NCBI GenBank assembly: GCA_934463165.1
Contig: CAKSJG010000023.1
Span: forward strand, 1-45,580
DNA: 45,580 nucleotides
Reading direction: 5' to 3'
Origin: an uncultured Clostridia bacterium
Lineage (GTDB): Bacteria; Bacillota; Clostridia; UMGS1810
The notes under the pieces were generated by a model. That model saw only the letters and a list, made by a program, of their open reading frames with translations. It did not search any database and was not told the DNA's origin. Positions 24,985-32,972 of the stretch are shown here, one piece after another. Both the position numbers and the translations under genes were made by a program. Positions within the stretch are counted from its first letter, which is position 1. Every line of letters starts with the position of its first letter.

Positions 24985-25111
24985 ACTATTGCAAAAAACA
25001 AAAATTAGTGTTACAATAGTTTCAAGCGATTATCAGGAATAAGTATTCTGTAAATATAATAGCGCGTACAAGAGGTTTTGTCAAGTGATTGTTTAAAATA
25101 AATATCACTTG
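24985..25111. promoter_or_regulatory. divergent control region with two inverted repeats
   Basis: The gap between the RepA-like gene (minus) and the DUF6076-like gene (plus) holds ACTATTG/CAATAGT (24985-24991, 25014-25020) and CAAGTGAT/ATCACTTG (25082-25089, 25104-25111). A TATAAT box lies at about 25055-25060. These look like operators for the two divergent genes; no regulator can be assigned. Confidence 0.5.
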
Positions 25112-25143
25112 AAATGTTTTTGTAATATTTTGGAGGTCAATTT

Positions 25144-25860
25144 ATGAAGTTTCAAGCGTCATTTTTAGAAAATCATATAAATATTTCAACCAAAGAATGC
25201 AATCGGATTTTTGGATTGGGAAGGATAACTTTTTCGATAGCGACAGGCAATTACGGAGCACTTTCAATTTTGTTTCCTGTTCAAGAGTTAGATACATTAA
25301 GAGATAAGGCCAATTCGCTTTTAGAACTTTGTTTTTCGAGTAAGAAAGGCGAAGATAAGCTATCTGCCTATTATAAATGTGAGGAAGAATTTAGTTTGTG
25401 CGGCGGCTGCATTTTGTCTGAGAAAAAAGCTATTGTCAATACTGACGATAATATTGATATGGTTGAAACTTATTGGCTTACAAAGCTTTCGGGACTGCTT
25501 TTGGTTGAAATGATGCACGCAATTCTTCATAACATTCCGATTTTAAAATGCCCGGTATGCAAAAGATTTTTTATTGCTGAAAATCACGGCATTCAATATT
25601 GCGATAATATTTATAAGGACGGAAAAACCTGCAGACAAATTGGGGCAAAAAAGCAGTTTAAGGAAAAAGTTAAATCAGACAGTGCCCTTTCTTTGTATGA
25701 GAAAAAGTATCAGGCACTCTATTATAAACGCAAAAAAACAACTGACAAAAAGGACTTAACGGCGATTAAGGGAAAAATTGCCTTTTATCAAGATGCACGC
25801 TCTAAATATAAAAAAGGGGAGATTTCTTCCGAAGAGTTTATTTCAATGCTGGAAGAATAA
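25144..25860 (+). CDS. DUF6076-like zinc-finger protein
   Basis: The 238-aa product has a central helical part and a CPVCKRFF...QYCDN...KTCR segment that fits one zinc site, followed by a Lys-rich helical C-terminus. The layout resembles the DUF6076 proteins found in clostridial mobile elements; function is unknown. TGGAGG precedes the start. It is the only plus-strand gene in the left half of the element, so it is transcribed apart from the mobilization genes. Hairpins follow its stop codon. Confidence 0.6.
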   Translation: MKFQASFLENHINISTKECNRIFGLGRITFSIATGNYGALSILFPVQELDTLRDKANSLLELCFSSKKGEDKLSAYYKCEEEFSLCGGCILSEKKAIVNTDDNIDMVETYWLTKLSGLLLVEMMHAILHNIPILKCPVCKRFFIAENHGIQYCDNIYKDGKTCRQIGAKKQFKEKVKSDSALSLYEKKYQALYYKRKKTTDKKDLTAIKGKIAFYQDARSKYKKGEISSEEFISMLEE

Positions 25861-25899
25861 CACATACCGTGCCGGATTTTTTATAAGGCGCGAAAATAC

Positions 25900-25969
25900 G
25901 CAGGCGGGGCAAAGTACCCTGCCTGCATATCTTTTGCCCTGTTACGGGCTTAAATGCCGTTATATCGGC
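25900..25969 (+). repeat. three consecutive small hairpins
   Basis: Three stems lie in series: GCAGGCGGGG/CCCTGCCTGC (25900-25926), GCCC/GGGC (25936-25949) and GCCG/CGGC (25956-25969). The first may end the DUF6076-like transcript. The rest of the 458-nt gene-poor stretch 25,861-26,318 holds only the DUF6809-like remnant and another hairpin. Confidence 0.45.
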
Positions 25970-25984
25970 TATTAAAATTGATTT

Positions 25985-26155
25985 TCATTCAGTATATATG
26001 TCATCATTTTCAAAGCACGCCATAACAAACCTTGCTCCGAACTTAAAGCCTTTTATGAATGTCTGACACTCTGTAATTTGTGTCATTTCATCTTGACAAG
26101 CCTTGTATTTGTCAAACACGAAACAGCCGGCCAGTAACTGCGTGTTCTTTGTTTT
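25985..26155 (-). pseudogene. remnant of a DUF6809-like small protein gene
   Basis: An open stretch without a usable start codon encodes ...VFDKYKACQDEM, TECQTFIKGFKFGARFVMA and an acidic end. The FxxGFKxGARxxM pattern is like small DUF6809-type proteins of clostridial elements. A stop codon closes the frame immediately upstream, so the 5' part is lost or frameshifted. Confidence 0.35.
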
Positions 26156-26220
26156 TCATATATCACAGTCCTTCTTTATAATAGCATACTTAATGTTTTG
26201 TCTTAAATTAATTATAGTAA

Positions 26221-26256
26221 AAGCAGATATTTTGTCTGGTACCCAAATATCTGCTT
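26221..26256. terminator. hairpin, likely terminator
   Basis: AAGCAGATATTTTG pairs with CAAATATCTGCTT (26221-26233, 26244-26256), with T-rich sequence on both sides. It follows the small DUF2188-like gene on the minus strand. Confidence 0.5.
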
Positions 26257-26318
26257 AGATTTTATTAATTTTCTGGATGGAACGATCATTGCCGTAAAAG
26301 TTTTTCTGTCTAATGTGC

Positions 26319-26471
26319 CTATTTACAACAAGAATAACAAGTTCTGAATTTTGATTTTTGTAATTCTGGTAGCAAATCAGTTGCTGTGATAACTGTTGCC
26401 TTTTTGTTTTCAAAACTTTTTACTTGCCAATTCCCATCAGGACGATGTGTTGCATTCCGACTTTTGCTCAT
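26319..26471 (-). CDS. 50-aa DUF2188-like protein, coupled to the upstream gene
   Basis: ATG at 26471 overlaps the stop codon of the 303-aa gene (ATGA), a classic coupled start. The peptide MSKSRNATHRPDGNWQVKSF followed by ENKKATVITAT resembles the small DUF2188 fold (HxxPDGxWxVK...), but it ends after 50 residues with CYSCCK. It may be full-length and short, or cut by a frameshift near residue 40. Function unknown. Confidence 0.5.
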   Translation of the reverse strand: MSKSRNATHRPDGNWQVKSFENKKATVITATDLLPELQKSKFRTCYSCCK

Positions 26472-27379
26472 GCAATATCTTTCCTTGAATATTGAACGAC
26501 TCTTGTGACATTATCATGCCAGCTTTTAGTATGAAAAACTCTAGCATATTGTAAATTACCACACAATATTTGTGTTTTAGTCAATTTTGACGCTTCTTGC
26601 CAACCACCAACAAAGGCATATGTTGCGTTATCAATACTATCACTTTCAAAAATATACAAATTCTTTTTTTCAAAGGCATAAACAACATATCCGTAAAAAT
26701 TTTGTACTCCTAAAACTCGATAATCAGGTTTTAAAGTATTAATAAAATTATGCCTATTTCGTATAACATTTTGTTGACTTTTAGATTTGTTTTTTAGAAT
26801 TGCATCAATATGTTTTTCCCAAACAGCATTGTCTCGTGTACCACTGCGAAGAATTTCCCAAGGTACAAATTTCTCTTTCATTTGCGGAATAATAGGTGCC
26901 TTGTTCTCATCCCATATTTCACACTCGCCGAAAATTTCTAACATTACATTTATAGCCAGTTTAATATTGTCGTAACATGTTTCAAAATTACTTAACTGTT
27001 GTGAAAGCACGATGCCACTTTCATAAGAAAATGCAATCTCCGCGGGTTTAATGTACTCGCGTTGATAACACATTCTACTTTGATAACATGTGCCGTAATG
27101 ATCATTGCCGTGCCAGTCCACCACATGATAATCATGTTCAAAAACTCGCTTTTCCAACGGAAGATCTCGTTTTACAATCCATTTTCCATCGGCGTTAAAA
27201 TGAGTTGCCGAGCCTCTACCTATCGGTATTCTCAACGCACTGTCTTCCTTTAAGCCATAGTAATTAGCTTTTTCAAACTTGTCTTGCTGAACCTTAACTG
27301 CAAGATAAAAATTTTTTCCTTCTGGTATTTCGTATAAATACCGTTTTGGATTTTTGATTCGTTTTTTGTGAATTAACAT
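26468..27379 (-). CDS. hypothetical protein, 303 aa
   Basis: I do not recognise this protein. It is soluble, basic at the N-terminus (MLIHKKRIKNPKRYLYE) and rich in aromatic residues and His. No signal peptide, membrane segment or nucleotide-binding motif is visible. It carries a C-terminal portion with NFYGYVVYAFEKKNLYIFES. Its stop overlaps the start of the small DUF2188-like gene, so they form a coupled pair. The setting between mobilization genes and the restriction operon suggests an accessory or defence role, without direct support. Confidence 0.6.
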   Translation of the reverse strand: MLIHKKRIKNPKRYLYEIPEGKNFYLAVKVQQDKFEKANYYGLKEDSALRIPIGRGSATHFNADGKWIVKRDLPLEKRVFEHDYHVVDWHGNDHYGTCYQSRMCYQREYIKPAEIAFSYESGIVLSQQLSNFETCYDNIKLAINVMLEIFGECEIWDENKAPIIPQMKEKFVPWEILRSGTRDNAVWEKHIDAILKNKSKSQQNVIRNRHNFINTLKPDYRVLGVQNFYGYVVYAFEKKNLYIFESDSIDNATYAFVGGWQEASKLTKTQILCGNLQYARVFHTKSWHDNVTRVVQYSRKDIA

Positions 27380-27461
27380 TTAATCACCTCTAAAATTTAT
27401 TTACAATCAAGAAAATCAATATATTGTGTTGCGTCAATGCGTAGCCACAAGATCTGCCGTA

Positions 27462-27490
27462 TTGCAAAAAAAGCTAAAAGGTGATACAAT
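27462..27490 (+). promoter_or_regulatory. promoter of a short transcript
   Basis: TTGCAA (27462-27467), a 17-nt spacer and TACAAT (27485-27490) read rightward in a gap between two leftward genes. Confidence 0.55.
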
Positions 27491-27496
27491 ATAACT

Positions 27497-27590
27497 ATGT
27501 GAAGTAAGTGTCAAGTATCGATATTTCTTTATTTGCATTTGCAGAATGAGCAATATTTTGCGAGTACCAGTCGCAAAATATTGCTTTTTT
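27497..27590 (+). ncRNA. candidate small RNA of about 95 nt
   Basis: Between the promoter at 27462-27490 and a perfect 14-bp terminator (GCAATATTTTGCGA at 27550-27563 with 27571-27584, then six T's) lies a stretch with no ORF that has a ribosome site. The rightward orientation is opposite to both neighbours, so the terminator cannot serve them. An independent small RNA, possibly acting on the adjacent XRE or 303-aa gene, is the simplest reading. Confidence 0.5.
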
Positions 27591-27648
27591 CTTTCCCTGA
27601 ATTGCATCAATATAAGTATGTATTTATATCCTTATAACATATAATACA

Positions 27649-28182
27649 TTATTCTTCATCAGAAAAGCTATCAAGTAACTCGAATAAAGTTGCTTCGTTA
27701 GCATTTTTTTTGTCAATTTCCTCTTGTTCTCGCAATTTGATAAAAGCTTCTAATCGGTCACCCATCTTATTATTAATTAGTAATGCTTTTTTTAAATCAT
27801 CGAGATTCCCATTATCAGCAGTAGCAAGTAGGATTTTCATCGCAAACATATATTGCCTTATGGCCGAATCAAATGAAGTTTTCGAAAAAAGTCTGTTCAA
27901 ATCTTTAGCTTTATTTCTTTCTCCGCCACTTTGTTCCGTGATGTTTTTTTCCTGTCTTGAAGTTTCAACTATCATGCTGTCTACAACGGCATCAAGCTCC
28001 TTTTTATAAAAAAACTCAGGACCTATACCGTAAAATATTGATAATTTTTCTTGGTTGATATCAGAAGCAACGGAAGCTCCATTCTCCCAATTAGCCAATG
28101 TCACCCTATTTACTCCAATTGCTTGTGCAACATGTTCTTGTGTAGCTCCATACAGTTCACGAATGCGTTTTAAGTTATTCAT
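27649..28182 (-). CDS. XRE-family transcriptional regulator
   Basis: The N-terminal HTH_3 domain (LKRIRELYGATQEHVAQAIG, then VNRVTLANWENG) is followed by a helical C-terminal domain of about 110 residues. ATG at 28182 is preferred to ATG 28188, which lies only 3 nt from GAGG. It has a strong promoter overlapped by a palindrome (28201-28232), as expected for an autorepressor. The C-terminal domain resembles no peptidase, so it is not a LexA/ImmA-type sensor. Confidence 0.85.
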   Translation of the reverse strand: MNNLKRIRELYGATQEHVAQAIGVNRVTLANWENGASVASDINQEKLSIFYGIGPEFFYKKELDAVVDSMIVETSRQEKNITEQSGGERNKAKDLNRLFSKTSFDSAIRQYMFAMKILLATADNGNLDDLKKALLINNKMGDRLEAFIKLREQEEIDKKNANEATLFELLDSFSDEE

Positions 28183-28200
28183 ACACATCTTCCTCTCTAC

Positions 28201-28232
28201 TACAGTATATCACATAATTAACTGTATGTCAA
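28201..28232 (-). promoter_or_regulatory. XRE gene promoter with operator
   Basis: On the minus strand TTGACA (28232-28227), 17 nt, TATACT (28209-28204). Inverted repeat TACAGT (28201-28206)/ACTGTA (28221-28226) covers the -10 box and spacer, a position for repression by the downstream XRE protein. Confidence 0.7.
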
Positions 28233-28287
28233 TGTTGTTTTTGTAAATTTGTAGTGTTGTGTAATGTGAATAATTATGCGAATCTAG

Positions 28288-28848
28288 TTATTTAAACTTT
28301 AAGCCATCACTAAATGCCTTACCAACCACATCACCAATTTTACGATAAGTATGATGCACAGGGTCATAGGTGATAGGGGAGAATTTGTTCAAATCAATTT
28401 TGCCATCTTCACCAAGAATTCTCTCGTCAGCACAAACATTTACGATTTCGCCGACGAGCCTGCAAGTTTCTTCGTCATAGCTGATAAGTTTACATTCAAG
28501 CGCCATAGGCAATTCATCAAAAAGCGGAGCGTCAACAAATTCACTCTTTGCGGCGTGCCAGCCTGTTTTTTCAATTTTGTCCGGCTCTTCACTGCCCGAA
28601 ACGATACCGACATAATCGCAGGCAACAACATTTTCTACATCTGCGATGCTCACCGTAAATGCACCTCTTGCAATGATATTTTTCGTTGTTTTATGTTCTG
28701 CACTTATGCAAATTGAAATTTCTGTTTCTTCACTGATTCCGCCCCAGGCAGCATTCATCGCATCAGGGGTTCCGTTTTCATCATACGATCCAATGATTAG
28801 CACCGGCATAGGGTAAAGGTACGCTTTTGCTCCAAAATTCTTTCTCAT
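28288..28848 (-). CDS. flavin reductase family protein (flavoredoxin-like)
   Basis: The 186-aa protein has the FMN-binding split-barrel of the flavin reductase group: YPMPVLIIGSYDENGTPDAMNAAWGG and KTTKNIIARGAFTVSI. Such proteins bind FMN and carry electrons or reduce flavins. Its ATG overlaps the stop of the upstream ArsC-like gene (ATGA), so the two are coupled. Both are redox proteins and may be cargo unrelated to the restriction genes upstream. Confidence 0.85.
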   Translation of the reverse strand: MRKNFGAKAYLYPMPVLIIGSYDENGTPDAMNAAWGGISEETEISICISAEHKTTKNIIARGAFTVSIADVENVVACDYVGIVSGSEEPDKIEKTGWHAAKSEFVDAPLFDELPMALECKLISYDEETCRLVGEIVNVCADERILGEDGKIDLNKFSPITYDPVHHTYRKIGDVVGKAFSDGLKFK

Positions 28849-29195
28849 AATTTTTCACTCCATTCTTTTTCTTTAAATCCTACCAAAATAAAATCTTCGC
28901 TGATTGAAAGCGGGCGTTTAACTAACATTCCGTCTGTTGCAAGTAACCTTAACTGTTCTTCTTCTGGCATAGCAGATAGCTTGTCCTTCAGTCCTAATGA
29001 TTTATACAAAAGTCCGGATGTGTTAAAGAATTTCTTTAACGGCAGACCACTCATTTTATACCATTTACTCAATTCCTCAAAGGTGGGATTATCCTCTTTT
29101 ATGTCGCGAAGCTCGTATTTAATTTTATTATCATCAAGCCATTTTTTTGCTTTTTGACAGGTCGTACATTTGGGGTAACAAATAAATTTCAGCAT
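28845..29195 (-). CDS. ArsC/Spx family thioredoxin-fold protein
   Basis: The product has the N-terminal FICYPKCTTCQKAKKWL with the CTTC redox pair of the YffB/Spx/MgsR branch of the ArsC family, and the KRPLSI segment near the C-terminus. Spx and MgsR act through RNA polymerase; ArsC-type relatives reduce arsenate; this one cannot be assigned. ATG at 29195 follows AAGGAGA by 7 nt; a longer frame up to 29219 lacks a site. It is 50 nt downstream of res and overlaps the flavin reductase gene by 4 nt. Confidence 0.85.
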   Translation of the reverse strand: MLKFICYPKCTTCQKAKKWLDDNKIKYELRDIKEDNPTFEELSKWYKMSGLPLKKFFNTSGLLYKSLGLKDKLSAMPEEEQLRLLATDGMLVKRPLSISEDFILVGFKEKEWSEKL

Positions 29196-29245
29196 AATAG
29201 TCTCCTTTTCGCTAATCATAGTGCTTTACATTCACCTTATTATTT

Positions 29246-32200
29246 TTATTGCAGTGTACCCATAATATCAAGCAGACTTTGATAACTGTCCACATCGTGA
29301 TAGCGAACATTGTTAGTTGAAATTTCATTAAACAGTTTTTTTGCACAAGATATTTTTGCTTGTTCTATGGGTCTTAAATTCAGGCTTTCCATTGTACCTT
29401 TGGTTTCTGCAACAAAATATATATGCTTTACTGTTCCCTCGTAAAAGGCTATTGCCCAGTCCGGAGAATAGTTTCCGACCGGAGTGGGTATATGAAAGCC
29501 TTTCGGGAGCTTTGCATAAACGCATACTTCACTTGCTGCATCTAAATCTTCCGCAAATTTTCTCTCGATGCTTTTATCAGCCGAGCCGTCTGTAAACACA
29601 TAATCCTGTATGGCTTTGTTTGCTCTGAATGCCTTATCAAAATCCTGCGATGTCTTTTCGGCAGTAAATATACCGCTGTCGTATTCTCCGCCGATTTCAT
29701 CATACGAAATATGTTCAACAATCATGGTCGCTTTCTGTTCGTTTATGAGCCTGATTATTTTTGTAATAAACTCCTCCGGATTGTTCTTAAACATCAAAAT
29801 TTTATCATAACGAACACCTTTTAGAATTGTTGCAGTAGTTTTTCTTGTAATGGTGCAGCCTTCTGCAATTTTCCCGATAAGGTCATATCTTACGCCGCTG
29901 ATTTCACTGTGTGCAAGCGTTTTTGTCTTTGTTTTTTCACCGCCGAAAGAATCGCCCCGTTCAACCTCATACTCGTTCATTTCTTCTTTCTGTCTGCCGA
30001 TTGTGGTAGTGTATTGAAGCTGCGAAACAAACAATTTATCATCAATATGTGCTATGGCTTTTTCTATAAGCTCGTTGCTGTCAAATTCGACTGTATAAGC
30101 GTACTTGTGATTTATTTGTTTCCAAAGCGTTTGAAATTCTTTTTTGTGGAAATTCTCGTTTAACGGGTTGTCCTTAACCTTTGTATCGTGAGCATTTTCA
30201 ATCATTTTGTCAAGTACGCTGTCATCATAAACCGCTTGTATAAGCGTTTGTATTCCGTCCGCCATCGGTAAAAGCTCCTCCGGAAGCGGAATTATCGTTC
30301 CCATTTCGGCATCGGTGCGGTACTTATCCGTGATTTTCCTGTCCATATCAACATAACCGTTAGAAATGAGATAAAACTCTATCGCATTTGCAGATTTTTC
30401 ATCTATAATTGTCGGTATGCCGTTTACATCAACAAATTTGCCCTTGAAATATTCGCTTGTCGCAACGGTCGGTCTGTCGTAAAGCACGGTTTTAATATCC
30501 GACTGCAAGTCCGACACAAATGTCCTGTAGCTTTCGCTTGCAATGACCGTGAGCAAATTTATATTGTGAACGCTGTCTCCCAAGCTATCGGCGTCTATTC
30601 TGTTGCCGGCTTGGTTTACGCACAAACGAAGTCCTCGTCCGACCTCTTGGCGTTTTGCGGTGTTGCTGTCGGAGTGTTTAAGTGTGCAAATTTGAAATAC
30701 ATTCGGATTGTCCCATCCCTCACGAAGTGCCGAGTGCGAGAAAATAAACCTTGTCGGCTCGTCAAACGAAAGCAAGCGTTCTTTATTTTTAAGTATCAAA
30801 TCATACGCCGATATATCGTCGGAAAACTCACTGCCGCGCTTTAATTTGCTGTCAACAGCGTGCCCCTTTTTATCAATGCTGAAATAGCCTTTATGTACTT
30901 TTGATACATCACTGCATTTTTCTTTCAGATACTTTTGATACGGTGTGTCTAACAGCGTTGTGTATTCATTTAAAACATTTATGTATTCTTCTTCAAAGAT
31001 TTTGCCGTATTCGCCCAAAATCTCATCACCGTTTTCATCGTACTGACGATACTTTGCAACCTCGTCAATAAAGAATAACGACAGAGTTTTAATGCCCATA
31101 TTAAAGAGTTTTTCCTCTTTGTCAAAGTGCGAAAGGATAGTTTCTCTTATCTGAATGCGGCGCATGTCTTTTTCGGATACATCGCCGACAACATCACCGG
31201 TATAAATAACCTCACCGTTTGTAAATGTAACCGAGCCTTTGAGTGGATCAATTTCAGATATAGTAAAGCCTTTGTATTGCTCCATTTCCTGTGAAATATA
31301 ATAAAGGTCATCACCAACGCCGAGAACTCTTGTTTCACGGTTGATTGATTTTTTGTAACCGATTTCCAGCTCAATTTTCGCCATTGGAGGTTTCCTTGAT
31401 GATAACATAATTTGTTCAAGGAACATATACTTGTCAGTTCCTCTGAAATTTTTAACCTCAAACCCTTTGACCTCAATTTTCTTTACGAGTCTCTTGTTAA
31501 AAGCGTCCAGTGCGTCAAGCACATAAATAAGGTTGTGCTGCTTTGCGTGGGTTGCCGAATAGTTAAGGCAAAAGAGCGGATTAAAGTTTTTAAGAGCCTT
31601 TTGCGTAACCTCTCCGCCCATTTTTTGAGGCTCGTCCAAAATGATAATCGGTCTGTTCGCCTTGATAACATCTATCGGGCGGCGGGAGCCGAACTCGTCA
31701 CGCTTGGAATAGATAATACGTGCCTCCTTGCTTTTGCCGTCCTCTTTTAAGGAAGACGCAAAGGCTTGCGTGTTGATAATCATAACATTTATTCCGCTGC
31801 TTTGCGAAAAATTGTCAAGTGCGTTTAAGTTGGAACTGTTATACACAAAAAAGCGAGCCTTTTTGCCGTAATGCTCCATAAAATGCTCGGAAGTGATTTC
31901 AAAAGTTTTTGAAACGCCCTCACGAATGGCAATGCTCGGCACAACGACAATAAACTTGCTCCAGCCGTATTTCTTGTTCAGCTCAAACATTGTCTTGATA
32001 TACACATAGGTTTTTCCCGTGCCTGTTTCCATTTCAATATCAAGGCTGCACCTGCCCAAATCTTTTATAAGCGAGGGCGATAGCTTTATATTGTTCTGCG
32101 ACTGCATAGCGTGTATATTTTTAAGAAGCTGCTCATCGGAAAGAGCGAGCATTTCATTTTTGTAACCCGTGTCGTCAAAACTGTCCAAACTTTCGCCGAA

Positions 32201-32362
32201 CTCATCTGCAAACGAAAGCGAAAGCTGCGTAGACTGCGGCTTTATTTTTCCGATGTCACGAATATAACTTATTTTGTCGTGAAAGCCTTGTCCGGCAAAC
32301 ACCTTGACCACGGCATCAACCGCATCGGTTTGATATTGTTGTATCTTGAAATTAAATCTCAT
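29246..32362 (-). CDS. type III restriction endonuclease, Res subunit
   Basis: Res cleaves DNA after ATP-driven communication between two unmethylated sites, in complex with Mod. The 1038-aa protein has helicase motif I in EMETGTGKTYVY, a DEPQ box (IIILDEPQKM, replacing DEAD), motif III YSATH and motif VI region RQEVGRGLRL. The C-terminal nuclease has the PD-ExK pattern NYSPDWAIAFYEGTVKHIYFVAETKG. The downstream position from mod, separated only by a small membrane protein gene, confirms the pair. It appears intact. Confidence 0.95.
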   Translation of the reverse strand: MRFNFKIQQYQTDAVDAVVKVFAGQGFHDKISYIRDIGKIKPQSTQLSLSFADEFGESLDSFDDTGYKNEMLALSDEQLLKNIHAMQSQNNIKLSPSLIKDLGRCSLDIEMETGTGKTYVYIKTMFELNKKYGWSKFIVVVPSIAIREGVSKTFEITSEHFMEHYGKKARFFVYNSSNLNALDNFSQSSGINVMIINTQAFASSLKEDGKSKEARIIYSKRDEFGSRRPIDVIKANRPIIILDEPQKMGGEVTQKALKNFNPLFCLNYSATHAKQHNLIYVLDALDAFNKRLVKKIEVKGFEVKNFRGTDKYMFLEQIMLSSRKPPMAKIELEIGYKKSINRETRVLGVGDDLYYISQEMEQYKGFTISEIDPLKGSVTFTNGEVIYTGDVVGDVSEKDMRRIQIRETILSHFDKEEKLFNMGIKTLSLFFIDEVAKYRQYDENGDEILGEYGKIFEEEYINVLNEYTTLLDTPYQKYLKEKCSDVSKVHKGYFSIDKKGHAVDSKLKRGSEFSDDISAYDLILKNKERLLSFDEPTRFIFSHSALREGWDNPNVFQICTLKHSDSNTAKRQEVGRGLRLCVNQAGNRIDADSLGDSVHNINLLTVIASESYRTFVSDLQSDIKTVLYDRPTVATSEYFKGKFVDVNGIPTIIDEKSANAIEFYLISNGYVDMDRKITDKYRTDAEMGTIIPLPEELLPMADGIQTLIQAVYDDSVLDKMIENAHDTKVKDNPLNENFHKKEFQTLWKQINHKYAYTVEFDSNELIEKAIAHIDDKLFVSQLQYTTTIGRQKEEMNEYEVERGDSFGGEKTKTKTLAHSEISGVRYDLIGKIAEGCTITRKTTATILKGVRYDKILMFKNNPEEFITKIIRLINEQKATMIVEHISYDEIGGEYDSGIFTAEKTSQDFDKAFRANKAIQDYVFTDGSADKSIERKFAEDLDAASEVCVYAKLPKGFHIPTPVGNYSPDWAIAFYEGTVKHIYFVAETKGTMESLNLRPIEQAKISCAKKLFNEISTNNVRYHDVDSYQSLLDIMGTLQ

Positions 32363-32378
32363 TTTACCACCTCTAAAA

Positions 32379-32972
32379 TCAAGTTATAGTTACATCTTTC
32401 TCAAATTCACATAAAAATTTCATCTTGTTGAACTTTGGAAAATGCTTCGACTCTAAAGTAATTGTTTTGACTTGTTTTTTGTTTGCGAATTTGAACTCTA
32501 TGTATTCTATATTATCAATATCTACAATACTTGCATCGACAAACATGATTTCAAAAATTCTTATGTTGTCTTGTTCACAAATTATCTCCTTATGTAAATT
32601 GAAATTATAACTTGAAGGTATAGAAAAATTCATATTCCTAGTTCCTCTATGGATTGTTAGACTGCCATCTGCTATTACTGCTTTAGAAGCAGTTCCGCTT
32701 TTTAATTTAGCAGTTATTTCGTAGTCTTCAACAAAGAAAGACTTAAATGGTATAAATAGATTAACAGCTAAAAGAATCAAAGTACCATGTAGTTTTTCTG
32801 AATCGTTATAGTTGCTTACCACTGCATTTGTAACTATACTATAATCAACAATATTTGCGTATATTTTTCTTGATCGATTAGTTATTAAATTAATTACAAA
32901 TGGAAGCAATGTAACAATAATTGCTAAAACAGATAGTCCCTCGTTCCAATATTTTTTAATAAATTCTAACAT
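32379..32972 (-). CDS. hypothetical membrane protein between mod and res
   Basis: I do not recognise this 197-aa protein. A single membrane segment lies at about residues 14-30 (LSVLAIIVTLLPFVINLIT), followed by a beta-rich soluble domain. Its ATG abuts the mod stop codon (shared base at 32972) and res follows 16 nt later, so it is translated as part of the restriction operon. It has lower GC than mod and res, which suggests it was inserted into the operon as a unit. It may be an accessory defence gene. Confidence 0.65.
   Translation of the reverse strand: MLEFIKKYWNEGLSVLAIIVTLLPFVINLITNRSRKIYANIVDYSIVTNAVVSNYNDSEKLHGTLILLAVNLFIPFKSFFVEDYEITAKLKSGTASKAVIADGSLTIHRGTRNMNFSIPSSYNFNLHKEIICEQDNIRIFEIMFVDASIVDIDNIEYIEFKFANKKQVKTITLESKHFPKFNKMKFLCEFEKDVTIT

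Noticed and set aside
27380..27648. A small protein gene (ATG near 27546) in the candidate small RNA
   Set aside because: No ribosome site, and the frame runs through the terminator hairpin.
30566..30844. Plus-strand open frames inside res, mod and the helicase genes
   Set aside because: They are shadows of long, well-supported minus-strand genes, with no ribosome sites or recognisable products.
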